A stretch of 64,000 nt of DNA. It comes from Eledone cirrhosa (taxonomy: Eukaryota > Mollusca > Cephalopoda > Octopoda > Eledonidae). The notes under the pieces were generated by a model. That model searched no databases. It was not told where the DNA came from and worked only from the letters and a program-made list of their open reading frames with translations. Position numbers and translations under genes: made by a program. The stretch lies in the NCBI GenBank assembly GCA_964016885.1, contig OZ024741.1, positions 414,300,081 to 414,364,080 on the forward strand, given 5' to 3'. How positions within the stretch are numbered: position 1 is the first letter of the stretch; each line of letters starts with the position of its first letter. This document shows positions 34,101-47,000 of this stretch, piece by piece.

Positions 34101-34187
34101 GCCAGGTTGGTAACTAAAGGTTTAACTTGGCCAGGTTGGTAACTAAAGGGTTAACTTGGCAGGTTGGTAACTAAAGGTTTAACTTAC
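28171..34187. repeat. 29-bp satellite, about 6 kb, over 200 units
   Basis: The unit is CTTGACCGGGTTGG followed by TAACTAAAGGGTTAA, 29 bp. Variants of the first block are CTTGGCCAGG, CTTGGCCGGG and CTTGACTGGG. From about 33,480 a 28-bp variant (CTTGGCAGG with AAAGGTTTAA) takes over. Each unit contains GTTAAC. Longer-range duplication is visible: rare variants such as TTGACTGCGTTGG, GGGTTACCTTGACC pairs and CTAGACCGGG recur 1,160 bp apart (31.5-32.0 kb against 32.7-33.2 kb). The marker CACGTTGGCAACTAAATGG recurs about 1,276 bp apart. Confidence 0.95.
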
Positions 34188-34239
34188 AAGGTATATAATA
34201 TTTGACTCTCATTTACCTCCCCCCTTCCTCTTGTCTGCA
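34188..34239. other. Junction between the two giant arrays
   Basis: About 50 bp of non-repeat sequence (CAAGGTATATAATATTTGAC, then a pyrimidine-rich CTCATTTACCTCCCCCCTTC) separates the satellites. Confidence 0.7.
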
Positions 34240-37200
34240 AGTGTGTGTGTGTGTGACTGGGTGTGTGTGACTGTGTGTCTGTGTGTCTATATCTGTGTGT
34301 ATGTGTCTGTCTGTGTGTCTGTGTGTCTATGTCTGTGTGTCTATGTCTGTGTGTCTACGTCTGTGTGTCTACGTCTGTGTGTCTATGTCTGTGTCTGTGT
34401 GTCTGTGTCTCTATGTCTGTGTCTGTGTGTTTATGTCTGTGTGTGTGTGTCTGTCTGTGTGCCTGTGTCTGTGTCTGTGTGTCTATGTCTGTGTGTCTGT
34501 CTGTGTGTCTATATCTCTGTGTGTCTGTCTGTCTGTGGGTCTGTCTGTGTCTGTGTGTCTATGTCTGTGTGTCTCTGTCAGTGTGTCTGTCTGTATCTCT
34601 GTCTGTGTCTATGTCTGTGTGTCTATGTCTGTGTGTCTATGTCTGTGTGTCTATGTCTGTGTCTGTGTGTGCATGTCTGTGTGTGTATGTCTGTGTGTGT
34701 ATGTCTGTGTCTGTGTGTCTATATCTGTGTGTCTCTGTCTGTGTGTCTATATCTGTGTGTCTATGTATGTGTGTCTATGTGTCTATGTCTCTGTCTGTGT
34801 GTCTATGTCTGTGTCTGTGTATGTCTGTGTGTGTGTGTGTGTATGTCTGTGTCTGTGTGTGTATGTCTGTGTCTGTGTGTGTATGTCTGTGTCTGTGTGT
34901 GTGTATGTCTGTGTGTGTGTATGTCTGTGTCTGTGTCTGTGTGTGTATGTCTGTGTCTGTGTGTGTATGTCTGTGAGTGTATGTCTGTGTCTGTGTGTCT
35001 ATGTCTGTGTGACTATGTCTGTGTCTGTGTGTGTATGTCTGTGAGGGTATGTCTGTGTCTGTGTGACTATGTCTGTGTCTGTCTGTGTGTCTGTCTGTGT
35101 GTCTATGTCTGTGTGTCTATGTATCTGTGTTTGTATGTCAGTGTGTCTATGTCTGTGTGTCTATGTCTGTGTGTCTATGTCTGTGTTTCTGTCTGTGTCT
35201 CTGTCTGTGTGTCTATATCTGTGTGTCTGTCTGTGTGTCTGTGTCTGTGTGTCTATGTCTGTGCGTCTATGTCTGTGTGTCTGTGTCTGTGTGTCTATGT
35301 CTCTGTGTCTGTCTGTGTGTCTGTCTATGTCTGTGTGTCTATGTCTGTGTCTGTGTCTGTGTGTCTGTGTCTGTGTCTATGTGTGTATGTCTGTGTCTGT
35401 GTGTGTATGTCTGTGTGTCTATATCTGTGTGTCTGTGTCTGTGTGTGTATGTCTGTGTGTCTCTGTCTGTGTGTCTATGTCTGTGTGTCTACGTCTGTGT
35501 GTCTATGTCTGTGTCTGTGTGTCTGTGTCTCTATGTCTGTGTCTGTGTGTTTATGTCTGTGTGTGTGTGTCTGTCTGTGTGTCTGTCTGTGTGTCTGTCT
35601 GTGTGCCTGTGTCTGTGTCTGTGTGTCTATGTCTGTGTGTCTGTCTGTGTGTCTATATCTGTGTGTGTCTGTCTGTCTGTGGGTCTGTCTGTGTCTGTGT
35701 GTCTATGTCTGTGTGTCTCTGTCAGTGTGTCTGTCTGTATCTCTGTCTGTGTCTATGTCTGTGTGTCTATGTCTGTGTGTCTATGTCTGTGTGTCTGTGT
35801 GTCTGTCTGTGTGTCTATGTCTGTGTGTCTATGTCTGTGTCTGTGTGTGCATGTCTGTGTGTGTATGTCTGTGTGTGTATGTCTGTGTCTGTGTGTCTAT
35901 ATCTGTGTGTCTCTGTCTGTGTGTCTATATCTGTGTGTCTATGTATGTGTGTCTATGTGTCTATGTCTCTGTCTGTGTGTCTATGTCTGTGTCTGTGTAT
36001 GTCTGTGTGTGTGTGTGTGTATGTCTGTGTCTGTGTGTGTATGTCTGTGTCTGTGTGTGTATGTCTGTGTCTGTGTGTGTGTATGTCTGTGTGTGTGTAT
36101 GTCTGTGTCTGTGTCTGTGTGTGTATGTCTGTGTCTGTGTGTGTATGTCTGTGAGTGTATGTCTGTGTCTGTGTGTCTATGTCTGTGTGACTATGTCTGT
36201 GTGTGTATGTCTGTGAGGGTATGTCTGTGTCTGTGTGACTATGTCTGTGTCTGTCTGTGTGTCTGTCTGTGTGTCTATGTCTGTGTGTCTATGTGTCTGT
36301 GTTTGTATGTCAGTGTGTCTATGTCTGTGTGTCTATGTCTGTGTGTCTATGTCTGTGTTTCTGTCTGTGTCTCTGTCTGTGTGTCTATATCTGTGTGTCT
36401 GTCTGTGTGTCTGTGTCTGTGTGTCTATGTCTGTGCGTCTATGTCTGTGTGTCTGTGTCTGTGTGTCTATGTCTCTGTGTCTGTCTGTGTGTCTGTCTAT
36501 GTCTGTGTGTCTATGTCTGTGTCTGTGTCTGTGTGTCTGTGTCTGTGTCTATGTGTGTATGTCTGTGTCTGTGTGTGTATGTCTGTGTGTCTATATCTGT
36601 GTGTCTGTGTCTGTGTGTGTATGTCTGTGTGTCTCTGTCTGTGTGTCTATGTCTGTGTGTCTATGTCTGTGTCTGTGTGTGTATGTCTGTGTCTGTGTGT
36701 GTATGTCTGTGTGTCTGTGTCTGTGTGTCTGTGTCTGTGTGTCTATGTTTGTGTGTCTATGTCTGTGTCTGTGTGTGTATGTCTGTGTCTGTGTGTGGAT
36801 GTCTGTGTCTGTGTGTGTATCTCCCTGTCTGTGTGTCTGTGTCTGTGTGTCTGTGTCTGTGTGTCTATATCTATGTGTCTATGTCTGTGTCTGTGTGTGT
36901 ATGTCTGTGTGTCTATGTCTGTGTGTCTATGTCTGTGTCTGTGTGTGTATGTCTGTGTGTCTGTGTCTGGGTGTCTATGTCTGTGTGTCTATGTCTGTGT
37001 CTGTGTGTGTATGTCTGTGTCTGTGTGTGTATGTCTGTGTGTCTCTGTCTGTGTGTGTATGTCTGTGTGTCTATGTCTGTGTCTGTGTGTCTCTGTCTGT
37101 GTGTCTATGTCTGTGTGTCTATGTCTGTGCGTCTATGTCTGTGTGTCTATGTCTGTGTGTCTATCTCTGTGTGTCTCTGTCTGTGTCTATGTCTGTGTGT

Positions 37201-37973
37201 CTAAGTCTGTGTGTCTATGTCTGTGTCTCTGTCTGTGTGTCGATATCTGTGTGTCTATGTCTGTGTGTCTGTCTGTGTCTCTGTCTGTGTGTCTATGTCT
37301 GTGTGTATCTGTCTGTGTGTCTGTGTCTATGTGTCTATATCTGTGTGTGTCTGTCTGTCTGTGGGTCTGTCTGTGTGTCTGTCTGTGTCTCTGTCTGTGT
37401 GTCTGTGTCTGTGTGTCTATGTCTGTGCGTCTCTGTCTGTGTGTCTCTGTCTGTGTGTCTCTGTCTGTGTGTCTATGTCTGTGTGTCTATATCTGTGTGT
37501 CTATGTCTGTGTGTCTCTGTCTGTGTGTCTCTGTCTGTGTGTCTCTGTCTGTGTGTCTCTGTCTGTGCGTCTCTGTCTGTGTGTCTCTGTCTGTGTGTCT
37601 CTGTCTGTGTGTCTATGTCTGTGTGTCTATATCTGTGTGTCTATGTCTGTGTGTCTCTGTCTGTGTGTCTCTGTCTGTGTGTCTCTGTCTGTGTGTCTCT
37701 GTCTGTGTGACTCTGTCTGTGTGTCTCTGTCTGTGTGTCTATGTCTGTGTGTCTATGTCTGTGTGTCTATGTCTGTGTGTCTCTGTCTGTGTGTCTGTGT
37801 CTATGTGTCTATATCTGTGTGTGTCTGTCTGTCTGTGGGTCTGTCTGTGTGTTTATGTCTGTGTGTCTGTGTCTGTGTGTCTGTGTGTCTATGTCTGTGT
37901 GTCTATGGCTGTGTGTCTATGTCTGTGTGTCTGTCTGTATGTCTATGTCTGTGTGTCTATGTCTGTGTGTCTA

Positions 37974-38004
<31 letters not shown>

Positions 38005-41000
38005 GTGTCTGTGTGTCTGTCTGTGTGTCTATGTCTGTGTGTCTATGTCTGTGTCTGTGTGTGTATGTCTGTGTGTGTATGTCTGTGTCTGTGTGTGTAT
38101 GTCTGTGTGTCTATATCTGTGTGTCTCTGTCTGTGTGTCTATATCTGTGTGTCTATGTATGTGTGTCTATGTGTCTATGTCTCTGTCTGTGTGTCTATGT
38201 CTGTGTCTGTGTATGTCTGTGTGTGTGTGTGTGTATGTCTGTGTCTGTGTGTGTATGTCTGTGTCTGTGTGTGTATGTCTGTGTCTGTGTGTGTGTATGT
38301 CTGTGTGTGTGTATGTCTGTGTCTGTGTCTGTGTGTGTATGTCTGTGTCTGTGTGTGTATGTCTGTGAGTGTATGTCTGTGTCTGTGTGTCTATGTCTGT
38401 GTGACTATGTCTGTGTCTGTGTGTGTATGTCTGTGAGGGTATGTCTGTGTCTGTGTGACTATGTCTGTGTCTGTCTGTGTGTCTGTCTGTGTGTCTATGT
38501 CTGTGTGTCTATGTGTCTGTGTTTGTATGTCAGTGTGTCTATGTCTGTGTGTCTATGTCTGTGTGTCTATGTCTGTGTTTCTGTCTGTGTCTCTGTCTGT
38601 GTGTCTATATCTGTGTGTCTGTCTGTGTGTCTGTGTCTGTGTGTCTATGTCTGTGCGTCTATGTCTGTGTGTCTGTGTCTGTGTGTCTATGTCTCTGTGT
38701 CTGTCTGTGTGTCTGTCTATGTCTGTGTGTCTATGTCTGTGTCTGTGTCTGTGTGTCTGTGTCTGTGTCTATGTGTGTATGTCTGTGTCTGTGTGTGTAT
38801 GTCTGTGTGTCTATATCTGTGTGTCTGTGTCTGTGTGTGTATGTCTGTGTGTCTCTGTCTGTGTGTCTATGTCTGTGTGTCTACGTCTGTGTGTCTATGT
38901 CTGTGTCTGTGTGTCTGTGTCTCTATGTCTGTGTCTGTGTGTTTATGTCTGTGTGTGTGTGTCTGTCTGTGTGTCTGTCTGTGTGTCTGTCTGTGTGCCT
39001 GTGTCTGTGTCTGTGTGTCTATGTCTGTGTGTCTGTCTGTGTGTCTATATCTGTGTGTGTCTGTCTGTCTGTGGGTCTGTCTGTGTCTGTGTGTCTATGT
39101 CTGTGTGTCTCTGTCAGTGTGTCTGTCTGTATCTCTGTCTGTGTCTATGTCTGTGTGTCTATGTCTGTGTGTCTATGTCTGTGTGTCTGTCTGTGTGTCT
39201 ATGTCTGTGTGTCTATGTCTGTGTCTGTGTGTGCATGTCTGTGTGTGTATGTCTGTGTGTGTATGTCTGTGTCTGTGTGTCTATATCTGTGTGTCTCTGT
39301 CTGTGTGTCTATATCTGTGTGTCTATGTATGTGTGTCTATGTGTCTATGTCTCTGTCTGTGTGTCTATGTCTGTGTCTGTGTATGTCTGTGTGTGTGGGT
39401 GTGTATGTCTGTGTCTGTGTGTGTATGTCTGTGTCTGTGTGTGTATGTCTGTGTCTGTGTGTGTGTATGTCTGTGTGTGTGTATGTCTGTGTCTGTGTCT
39501 GTGTGTGTATGTCTGTGTCTGTGTGTGTATGTCTGTGAGTGTATGTCTGTGTCTGTGTGTCTATGTCTGTGTGACTATGTCTGTGTCTGTGTGTGTATGT
39601 CTGTGAGGGTATGTCTGTGTCTGTGTGACTATGTCTGTGTCTGTCTGTGTGTCTGTCTGTGTGTCTATGTCTGTGTGTCTATGTGTCTGTGTTTGTATGT
39701 CAGTGTGTCTATGTCTGTGTGTCTATGTCTGTGTGTCTATGTCTGTGTTTCTGTCTGTGTCTCTGTCTGTGTGTCTATATCTGTGTGTCTGTCTGTGTGT
39801 CTGTGTCTGTGTGTCTATGTCTGTGCGTCTATGTCTGTGTGTCTGTGTCTGTGTGTCTATGTCTCTGTGTCTGTCTGTGTGTCTGTCTATGTCTGTGTGT
39901 CTATGTCTGTGTCTGTGTCTGTGTGTCTGTGTCTGTGTCTATGTGTGTATGTCTGTGTCTGTGTGTGTATGTCTGTGTGTCTATATCTGTGTGTCTGTGT
40001 CTGTGTGTGTATGTCTGTGTGTCTCTGTCTGTGTGTCTATGTCTGTGTGTCTATGTCTGTGTCTGTGTGTGTATGTCTGTGTCTGTGTGTGTATGTCTGT
40101 GTGTCTGTGTCTGTGTGTCTGTGTCTGTGTGTCTATGTTTGTGTGTCTATGTCTGTGTCTGTGTGTGTATGTCTGTGTCTGTGTGTGGATGTCTGTGTCT
40201 GTGTGTGTATCTCTCTGTCTGTGTGTCTGTGTCTGTGTGTCTGTGTCTGTGTGTCTATATCTATGTGTCTATGTCTGTGTCTGTGTGTGTATGTCTGTGT
40301 GTCTATGTCTGTGTGTCTATGTCTGTGTCTGTGTGTGTATGTCTGTGTGTCTGTGTCTGGGTGTCTATGTCTGTGTGTCTATGTCTGTGTGTCTATGTCT
40401 GTGTGTCTATGTCTGTGTCTGTGTGTGTATGTCTGTGTCTGTGTGTGTATGTCTGTGTGTGTATGTCTGTGTGTCTATGTCTGTGTCTGTGTGTCTCTGT
40501 CTGTGTGTCTATGTCTGTGTGTCTATGTCTGTGCGTCTATGTCTGTGTGTCTATGTCTGTGTGTCTATGTCTGTGTGTCTATCTCTGTGTGTCTCTGTCT
40601 GTGTCTATGTCTGTGTGTCTATGTCTGTGTCTCTGTCTGTGTGTCGATATCTGTGTGTCTATGTCTGTGTGTCTGTCTGTGTCTCTGTCTGTGTGTCTAT
40701 GTCTGTGTGTATCTGTCTGTGTGTCTGTGTCTATGTGTCTATATCTGTGTGTGTCTGTCTGTCTGTGGGTCTGTCTGTGTGTTTATGTCTGTGTGTCTGT
40801 GTCTGTGTGTCTGTGTGTCTATGGCTGTGTGTCTATGTCTGTGTGTCTGTCTGTATGTCTATGTCTGTGTGTCTATGTCTGTGTGTCTATGTCTGTCTGT
40901 CTGTCTGTCTGTGTGTCTATGTCTGTTTGTCTATGTCTGTGTGTCTATTTCTATGTGTCTATGTCTGTGTGTCTATGTCTGTTTGTCTCTGTCTGTGTGT

Positions 41001-44000
41001 CTATGTCTGTGTGTCTATGTCTGTGTGTCTATGTCTGTGTGTCTGTCTATCTATGTCTGTGTGTCTGTCTGTGTGTCTATGTCTGTGTGTCTATGTCTGT
41101 GTGTCTCTGTCTGTGTGTCTATGCCTGTGTGTCTATGCCTGTGTGTCTATGCCTGTGTGTCTATGTCTGTGTGTCTCTGACTGTGTGACTCTGTCTGTGT
41201 GTCTATGTCTGTGTGTCTATGTCTGTGTGTCTGTCTGTGTGTCTATGTCTGTGTGTCTGTCTGTGTGTCTGTCTGTGTGTCTCTGTCTGTGTGTCTATGT
41301 CTGTGTGTCTATGTCTGTGTGTCTATATCTGTTTGTCTATGTCTGTGTGTCTATGTCTACGTGTCTATGTCTGTGTGTCTGTGTCTGTGTGTCTGTCTGT
41401 GTCTCTGTGTCTATGTCTGTGTGACTGTCTGTGTGTCTATGTCTGTGTGTCTATGTCTGTGTGTCTGTCTGTGTGTCTGTCTGTGTCTCTGTCTGTGTGT
41501 CTGTGTCTGTGTGTCTATGTCTGTGCGTCTCTGTCTGTGTGTCTCTGTCTGTGTGTCTCTGTCTGTGTGTCTATGTCTGTGTGTCTATATCTGTGTGTCT
41601 ATGTCTGTGTGTCTCTGTCTGTGTGTCTCTGTCTGTGTGTCTCTGTCTGTGTGTCTCTGTCTGTGCGTCTCTGTCTGTGTGTCTCTGTCTGTGTGTCTCT
41701 GTCTGTGTGTCTATGTCTGTGTGTCTATATCTGTGTGTCTATGTCTGTGTGTCTCTGTCTGTGTGTCTCTGTCTGTGTGTCTCTGTCTGTGTGTCTCTGT
41801 CTGTGTGACTCTGTCTGTGTGTCTCTGTCTGTGTGTCTATGTCTGTGTGTCTATGTCTGTGTGTCTATGTCTGTGTGTCTCTGTCTGTGTGTCTCTGTCT
41901 GTGTGACTCTGTCTGTGTGACTGTCTGTGTGACTGTCTGTGTGTCTCTGTCTGTGTGTCTATGTCTGTGTGTCTATGTCTGTGTGTCTCTGTCTGTGTGT
42001 CTATGTCTGTGTGTCTATGTCTGTGTGTCTATGTCTGTTTGTCTATGTCTATGTGTCTATATCTGTGTGTCTATGTCTGTGTGACTGTCTGTGTGTCTAT
42101 GTCTGTCTATGTCTGTGTGACTCTGTCTGTGTGTCTGTCTGTGTCTCTGTCTGTGTGACTCTGTCTGTGTGTCTATGTCTGTGTGTCTCTGTCTGTGTGA
42201 CTGTCTGTGTGTCTATGTCTGTGTGTCTATGTCTGTGTGACTCTGTCTGTGTGACTCTGTCTGTGTGTCTGTCTGTGTGTCTCTCTGTGTCTATGTCTGT
42301 GTGTCTGTGTGTCTGTCTGTGTGTCTATGTCTGTGTGTCTATGTCTGTGTCTGTGTGTGTATGTCTGTGTGTGTATGTCTGTGTGTGTATGTCTGTGTCT
42401 GTGTGTGTATGTCTGTGTGTCTATATCTGTGTGTCTCTGTCTGTGTGTCTATATCTGTGTGTCTATGTATGTGTGTCTATGTGTCTATGTCTCTGTCTGT
42501 GTGTCTATGTCTGTGTCTGTGTATGTCTGTGTGTGTGTGTGTGTATGTCTGTGTCTGTGTGTGTATGTCTGTGTCTGTGTGTGTATGTCTGTGTCTGTGT
42601 GTGTGTATGTCTGTGTGTGTGTATGTCTGTGTCTGTGTCTGTGTGTGTATGTCTGTGTCTGTGTGTGTATGTCTGTGAGTGTATGTCTGTGTCTGTGTGT
42701 CTATGTCTGTGTGACTATGTCTGTGTCTGTGTGTGTATGTCTGTGTGTGTATGTCTGTGAGGGTATGTCTGTGTCTGTGTGTCTATGTCTGTGTCTGTCT
42801 GTGTGTCTGTCTGTGTGTCTATGTCTGTGTGTCTATGTGTCTGTGTTTGTATGTCAGTGTGTCTATGTCTGTGTGTCTATGTCTGTGTGTCTATGTCTGT
42901 GTTTCTGTCTGTGTCTCTGTCTGTGTGTCTATATCTGTGTGTCTGTCTGTGTGTCTGTGTCTGTGTGTCTATGTCTGTGTGTCTGTCTGTGTGTCTGTGT
43001 CTGTGTGTCTGTGTCTGTGTGTCTATGTCTGTGTGTCTGTGTCTGTGTGTCTGTGTCTGTGTGTCTATGTCTGTGTATCTATATCTGTGTGTCTATGTCT
43101 CTGTGTCTGTCTGTGTGTCTGTCTATGTCTGTGTGTCTATGTCTGTGTCTGTGTCTGTGTGTCTGTGTCTGTGTCTATGTGTGTATGTCTGTGTCTGTGT
43201 GTGTATGTCTGTGTGTCTATATCTGTGTGTCTGTGTCTGTGTGTGTATGTCTGTGTGTCTCTGTCTGTGTGTCTATGTCTGTGTCTGTGTGTCTATGTCT
43301 GTGTCTGTGTGTGTATGTCTGTGTCTGTGTGTGTATGTCTGTGTGTCTGTGTCTGTGTGTCTGTGTCTGTGTGTCTATGTTTGTGTGTCTATGTCTGTGT
43401 CTGTGTGTGTATGTCTGTGTCTGTGTGTGGATGTCTGTGTCTGTGTGTGTATCTCTCTGTCTGTGTGTCTGTGTCTGTGTGTCTGTGTCTGTGTGTCTAT
43501 ATCTATGTGTCTATGTCTGTGTCTGTGTGTGTATGTCTGTGTGTCTATGTCTGTGTGTCTATGTCTGTGTCTGTGTGTGTATGTCTGTGTGTCTGTGTTT
43601 GTGTGTCTATGTCTGTGTCTGTGTGTCTATGTCTGTGTCTGTGTGTGAATGTCTGTGTCTGTGTGTGTATGTCTGTGTCTGTGTGTGTATGTCTGTGTGT
43701 CTCTGTCTGTGTGTGTATGTCTGTGTGTCTATGTCTGTGTCTGTGTGTCTATGTCTGTGTGTCTCTGTCTGTGTGTCTATGTCTGTGTGTCTATGTCTGT
43801 GCGTCTATGTCTGTGCGTCTATGTCTGTGTGTCTATCTCTGTGTGTCTCTGTCTGTGTCTATGTCTGTGTGTCTAAGTCTGTGTGTCTATGTCTGTGTCT
43901 CTGTCTGTGTGTCTATGTCTGTGTGTCTGTCTGTGTCTCTGTCTGTGTGTCTCTGTCTGTGTGTCTATGTCTGTGTGTCTATGTCTGTGTGTATCTGTCT

Positions 44001-47000
44001 GTGTCTATGTGTCTATGTCTGTGTGTCTATGTCTGTGTGTCTATATCTGTGTGTGTCTGTCTGTCTGTGGGTCTGTCTGTGTGTTTATGTCTATGTGTCT
44101 GTGTCTGTGTGTCTGTGTGACTGTCTGTGTGTCTATGTCTGTGTGTCTATGTCTGTGTGTCTATGTCTGTGTGTCTCTCTGTATGTCTATGTCTGTGTGT
44201 CTATGTCTGTCTGTCTGTCTGTGTGTCTATGTCTGTTTGTCTATGTCTGTGTGTCTATTTCTATGTGTCTATGTCTGTGTGTCTATGTCTGTTTGTCTCT
44301 GTCTGTGTGTCTATGTCTGTGTGTCTATGTCTGTCTGTCTGTCTGTGTGTCTATGTCTGTTTGTCTATGTCTGTGTGTCTATTTCTATGTGTCTATGTCT
44401 GTGTGTCTATGTCTGTGTGTCTCTCTGTATGTCTATGTCTGTGTGTCTATGTCTGTCTGTCTGTCTGTGTGTCTATGTCTGTTTGTCTATGTCTGTGTGT
44501 CTATTTCTATGTGTCTATGTCTGTGTGTCTATGTCTGTGTGTCTATATCTGTGTGTCTATGTCTGTGTGTCTCTGTCTGTGTGTCTCTGTCTGTGTGTCT
44601 CTGTCTGTGTGTCTCTGTCTGTGCATCTCTGTCTGTGTGTCTCTGTCTGTGTGTCTCTGTCTGTGTGTCTATGTCTGTGTGTCTATATCTGTGTGTCTAT
44701 GTCTGTGTGTCTCTGTCTGTGTGTCTCTGTCTGTGTGTCTCTGTCTGTGTGTCTCTGTCTGTGTGACTCTGTCTGTGTGTCTCTGTCTGTGTGTCTATGT
44801 CTGTGTGTCTATGTCTGTGTGTCTATGTCTGTGTGTCTCTGTCTGTGTGTCTCTGTCTGTGTGACTCTGTCTGTGTGACTGTCTGTGTGTCTCTGTCTGT
44901 GTGTCTATGTCTGTGTGTCTATGTCTGTGTGTCTCTGTCTGTGTGTCTATGTCTGTGTGTCTATGTCTGTGTGTCTATGTCTGTTTGTCTATGTCTATGT
45001 GTCTATGTCTGTGTGTCTGTGTCTGTGTGTCTGTCTGTGTCTCTGTGTCTATATCTGTGTGTCTATGTCTGTGTGACTGTCTGTGTGTCTATGTCTGTCT
45101 ATGTCTGTGTCTCTATGTCTGTGTGACTCTGTCTGTGTGTCTGTCTGTGTCTCTGTCTGTGTGACTCTGTCTGTGTGTCTATGTCTGTGTGTCTCTGTCT
45201 GTGTGTCTCTGTCTGTGTGTCTATGTCTGTGTGTCTCTGTCTGTGTGTCTCTGTCTGTGTGTCTCTGTCTGTGTGTCTCTGTCTGTGCATCTCTGTCTGT
45301 GTGTCTCTGTCTGTGTGTCTCTGTCTGTGTGTCTATGTCTGTGTGTCTATATCTGTGTGTCTATGTCTGTGTGTCTCTGTCTGTGTGTCTCTGTCTGTGT
45401 GTCTCTGTCTGTGTGTCTCTGTCTGTGTGACTCTGTCTGTGTGTCTCTGTCTGTTTGTCTATGTCTATGTGTCTATGTCTGTGTGTCTGTGTCTGTGTGT
45501 CTGTCTGTGTCTCTGTGTCTATATCTGTGTGTCTATGTCTGTGTGACTGTCTGTGTGTCTATGTCTGTCTATGTCTGTGTCTCTATGTCTGTGTGACTCT
45601 GTCTGTGTGTCTGTCTGTGTCTCTGTCTGTGTGACTCTGTCTGTGTGTCTCTGTCTGTGTGTCTATGTCTGTGTGACTGTCTGTGTGTCTATGTCTGTGT
45701 GTCTATGTCTGTGTGACTCTGTCTGTGTGACTCTGTCTGTGTGTCTGTCTGTGTGTCTGTCTGTGTGTCTCTCTGTGTCTCTGTCTGTGTGACTCTGTCT
45801 GTGTGACTGTCTGTGTGTCTCTGTCTGTGTGTCTATGTCTGTGTGTCTATGTCTGTGTGTCTATGTCTGTGTGTCTATGTCTGTGTGTCTCTGTCTGTGT
45901 GACTCTGTCTGTGTGACTGTCTGTGTGACTCTGTCTGTGTGTCTCTGTCTGTGTGTCTATGTCTGTGTGTCTATATCTGTGTCTGTGTGTCTATGTCTGT
46001 GTGTCTATGTCTGAGTGTCTGTCTCTGTGTCTATCTGTGTGTCACTGTCTATGTGTCTCTGTCTGTGTGTCTATGTCTGTGTGACTGTCTGTGTGTCTAT
46101 GTCTGTGTGTCTATGTCTGTGTGACTCTGTCTGTGTGTCTTCTGTGTGTCTGTCTGTGTCTCTGTCTGTGTGACTGTCTGTGTGACTGTCTGTGTGTCTC
46201 TGTCTGTGTGTCTATGTCTGTGTGTCTATGTCTGTGTGACTCTGTCTGTGTGACTGTCTGTGTGACTCTGTCTGTGTGACTGTCTGTGTGACTCTGTCTG
46301 TGTGTCTCTGTCTGTGTCTCTATGTCTGTGTGTCTATATCTGTGTCTGTGTGTCTATGTCTGTGTCTGTGTTTCTATGTCTGTGTGTCTGTCTCTGTGTC
46401 TATCTGAGTGTCACTGTCTGTGTGTCTCTGTCTGTGTGTCTATGTCTGTGTGTCTATGTCTGTGTCTATCTGTGTGTCACTGTCTGTGTGTCTCTGTCTG
46501 TGTGTCTATGTCTGTGTGTCTATGTCTGTGTGTCTCTGTCTGTGTGTCTCTGTCTGTGTGTCTCTGTCTGTGAGTCTATGTCTGTGTGTCTATGTCTGTG
46601 TCTATGTCTGTGTGTCTATGTCTGTGTGTCTCTGTCTGTGTGTCTGTCTGTGTGTCTCTGTCTGTGTGTCTGTCTGTGTGCCTGTGTCTGTGTGTCTGTG
46701 TGTCTGTGTGTCTATGTCTTGTGTCTGTCTGTGTGTCTATGTCTGTGTGCCTATGTCTGTGTGTCTGTCTGTGTGCCTGTGTCTGTGTGTCTGTGTGTCT
46801 GTGTGTCTATGTCTTGTGTCTGTCTGTGTGTCTATGTCTGTGTGTCTCTGTGTCTATGTCTGTGTCTGTGTGTCTATGTCTGTGTGTCTCTGTGTCTATG
46901 TCTGTGTCTATGTCTATGTGTCTATGTCTGTGTGTCTGTGTCTGTGTCTCTGTGTCTATGTCTGTGTGACTGTCTGTGTGTCTATGTCTGTGTCTCTCTG

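Noticed and set aside
28171..34187. GGGTTA inside each 29-bp unit as a telomere-like or interstitial telomeric repeat
   Set aside because: The hexamer occurs once per 29 bp and never in tandem; the unit matches a transposon end instead.
25216..34187. Direct repeats resembling a CRISPR array
   Set aside because: The units are contiguous with no unique spacers, and the context is an animal intron.
35085..41180. A 2,031-codon open frame and many frames of several hundred codons on both strands in 34-62 kb
   Set aside because: They consist only of Cys/Val/Ser/Leu/Met/Tyr or Thr/His/Arg/Gln/Asp in repeating order, all frames of the + strand are open at once, and they follow directly from TGTC/TGTG/TATG steps. 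They are not genes.
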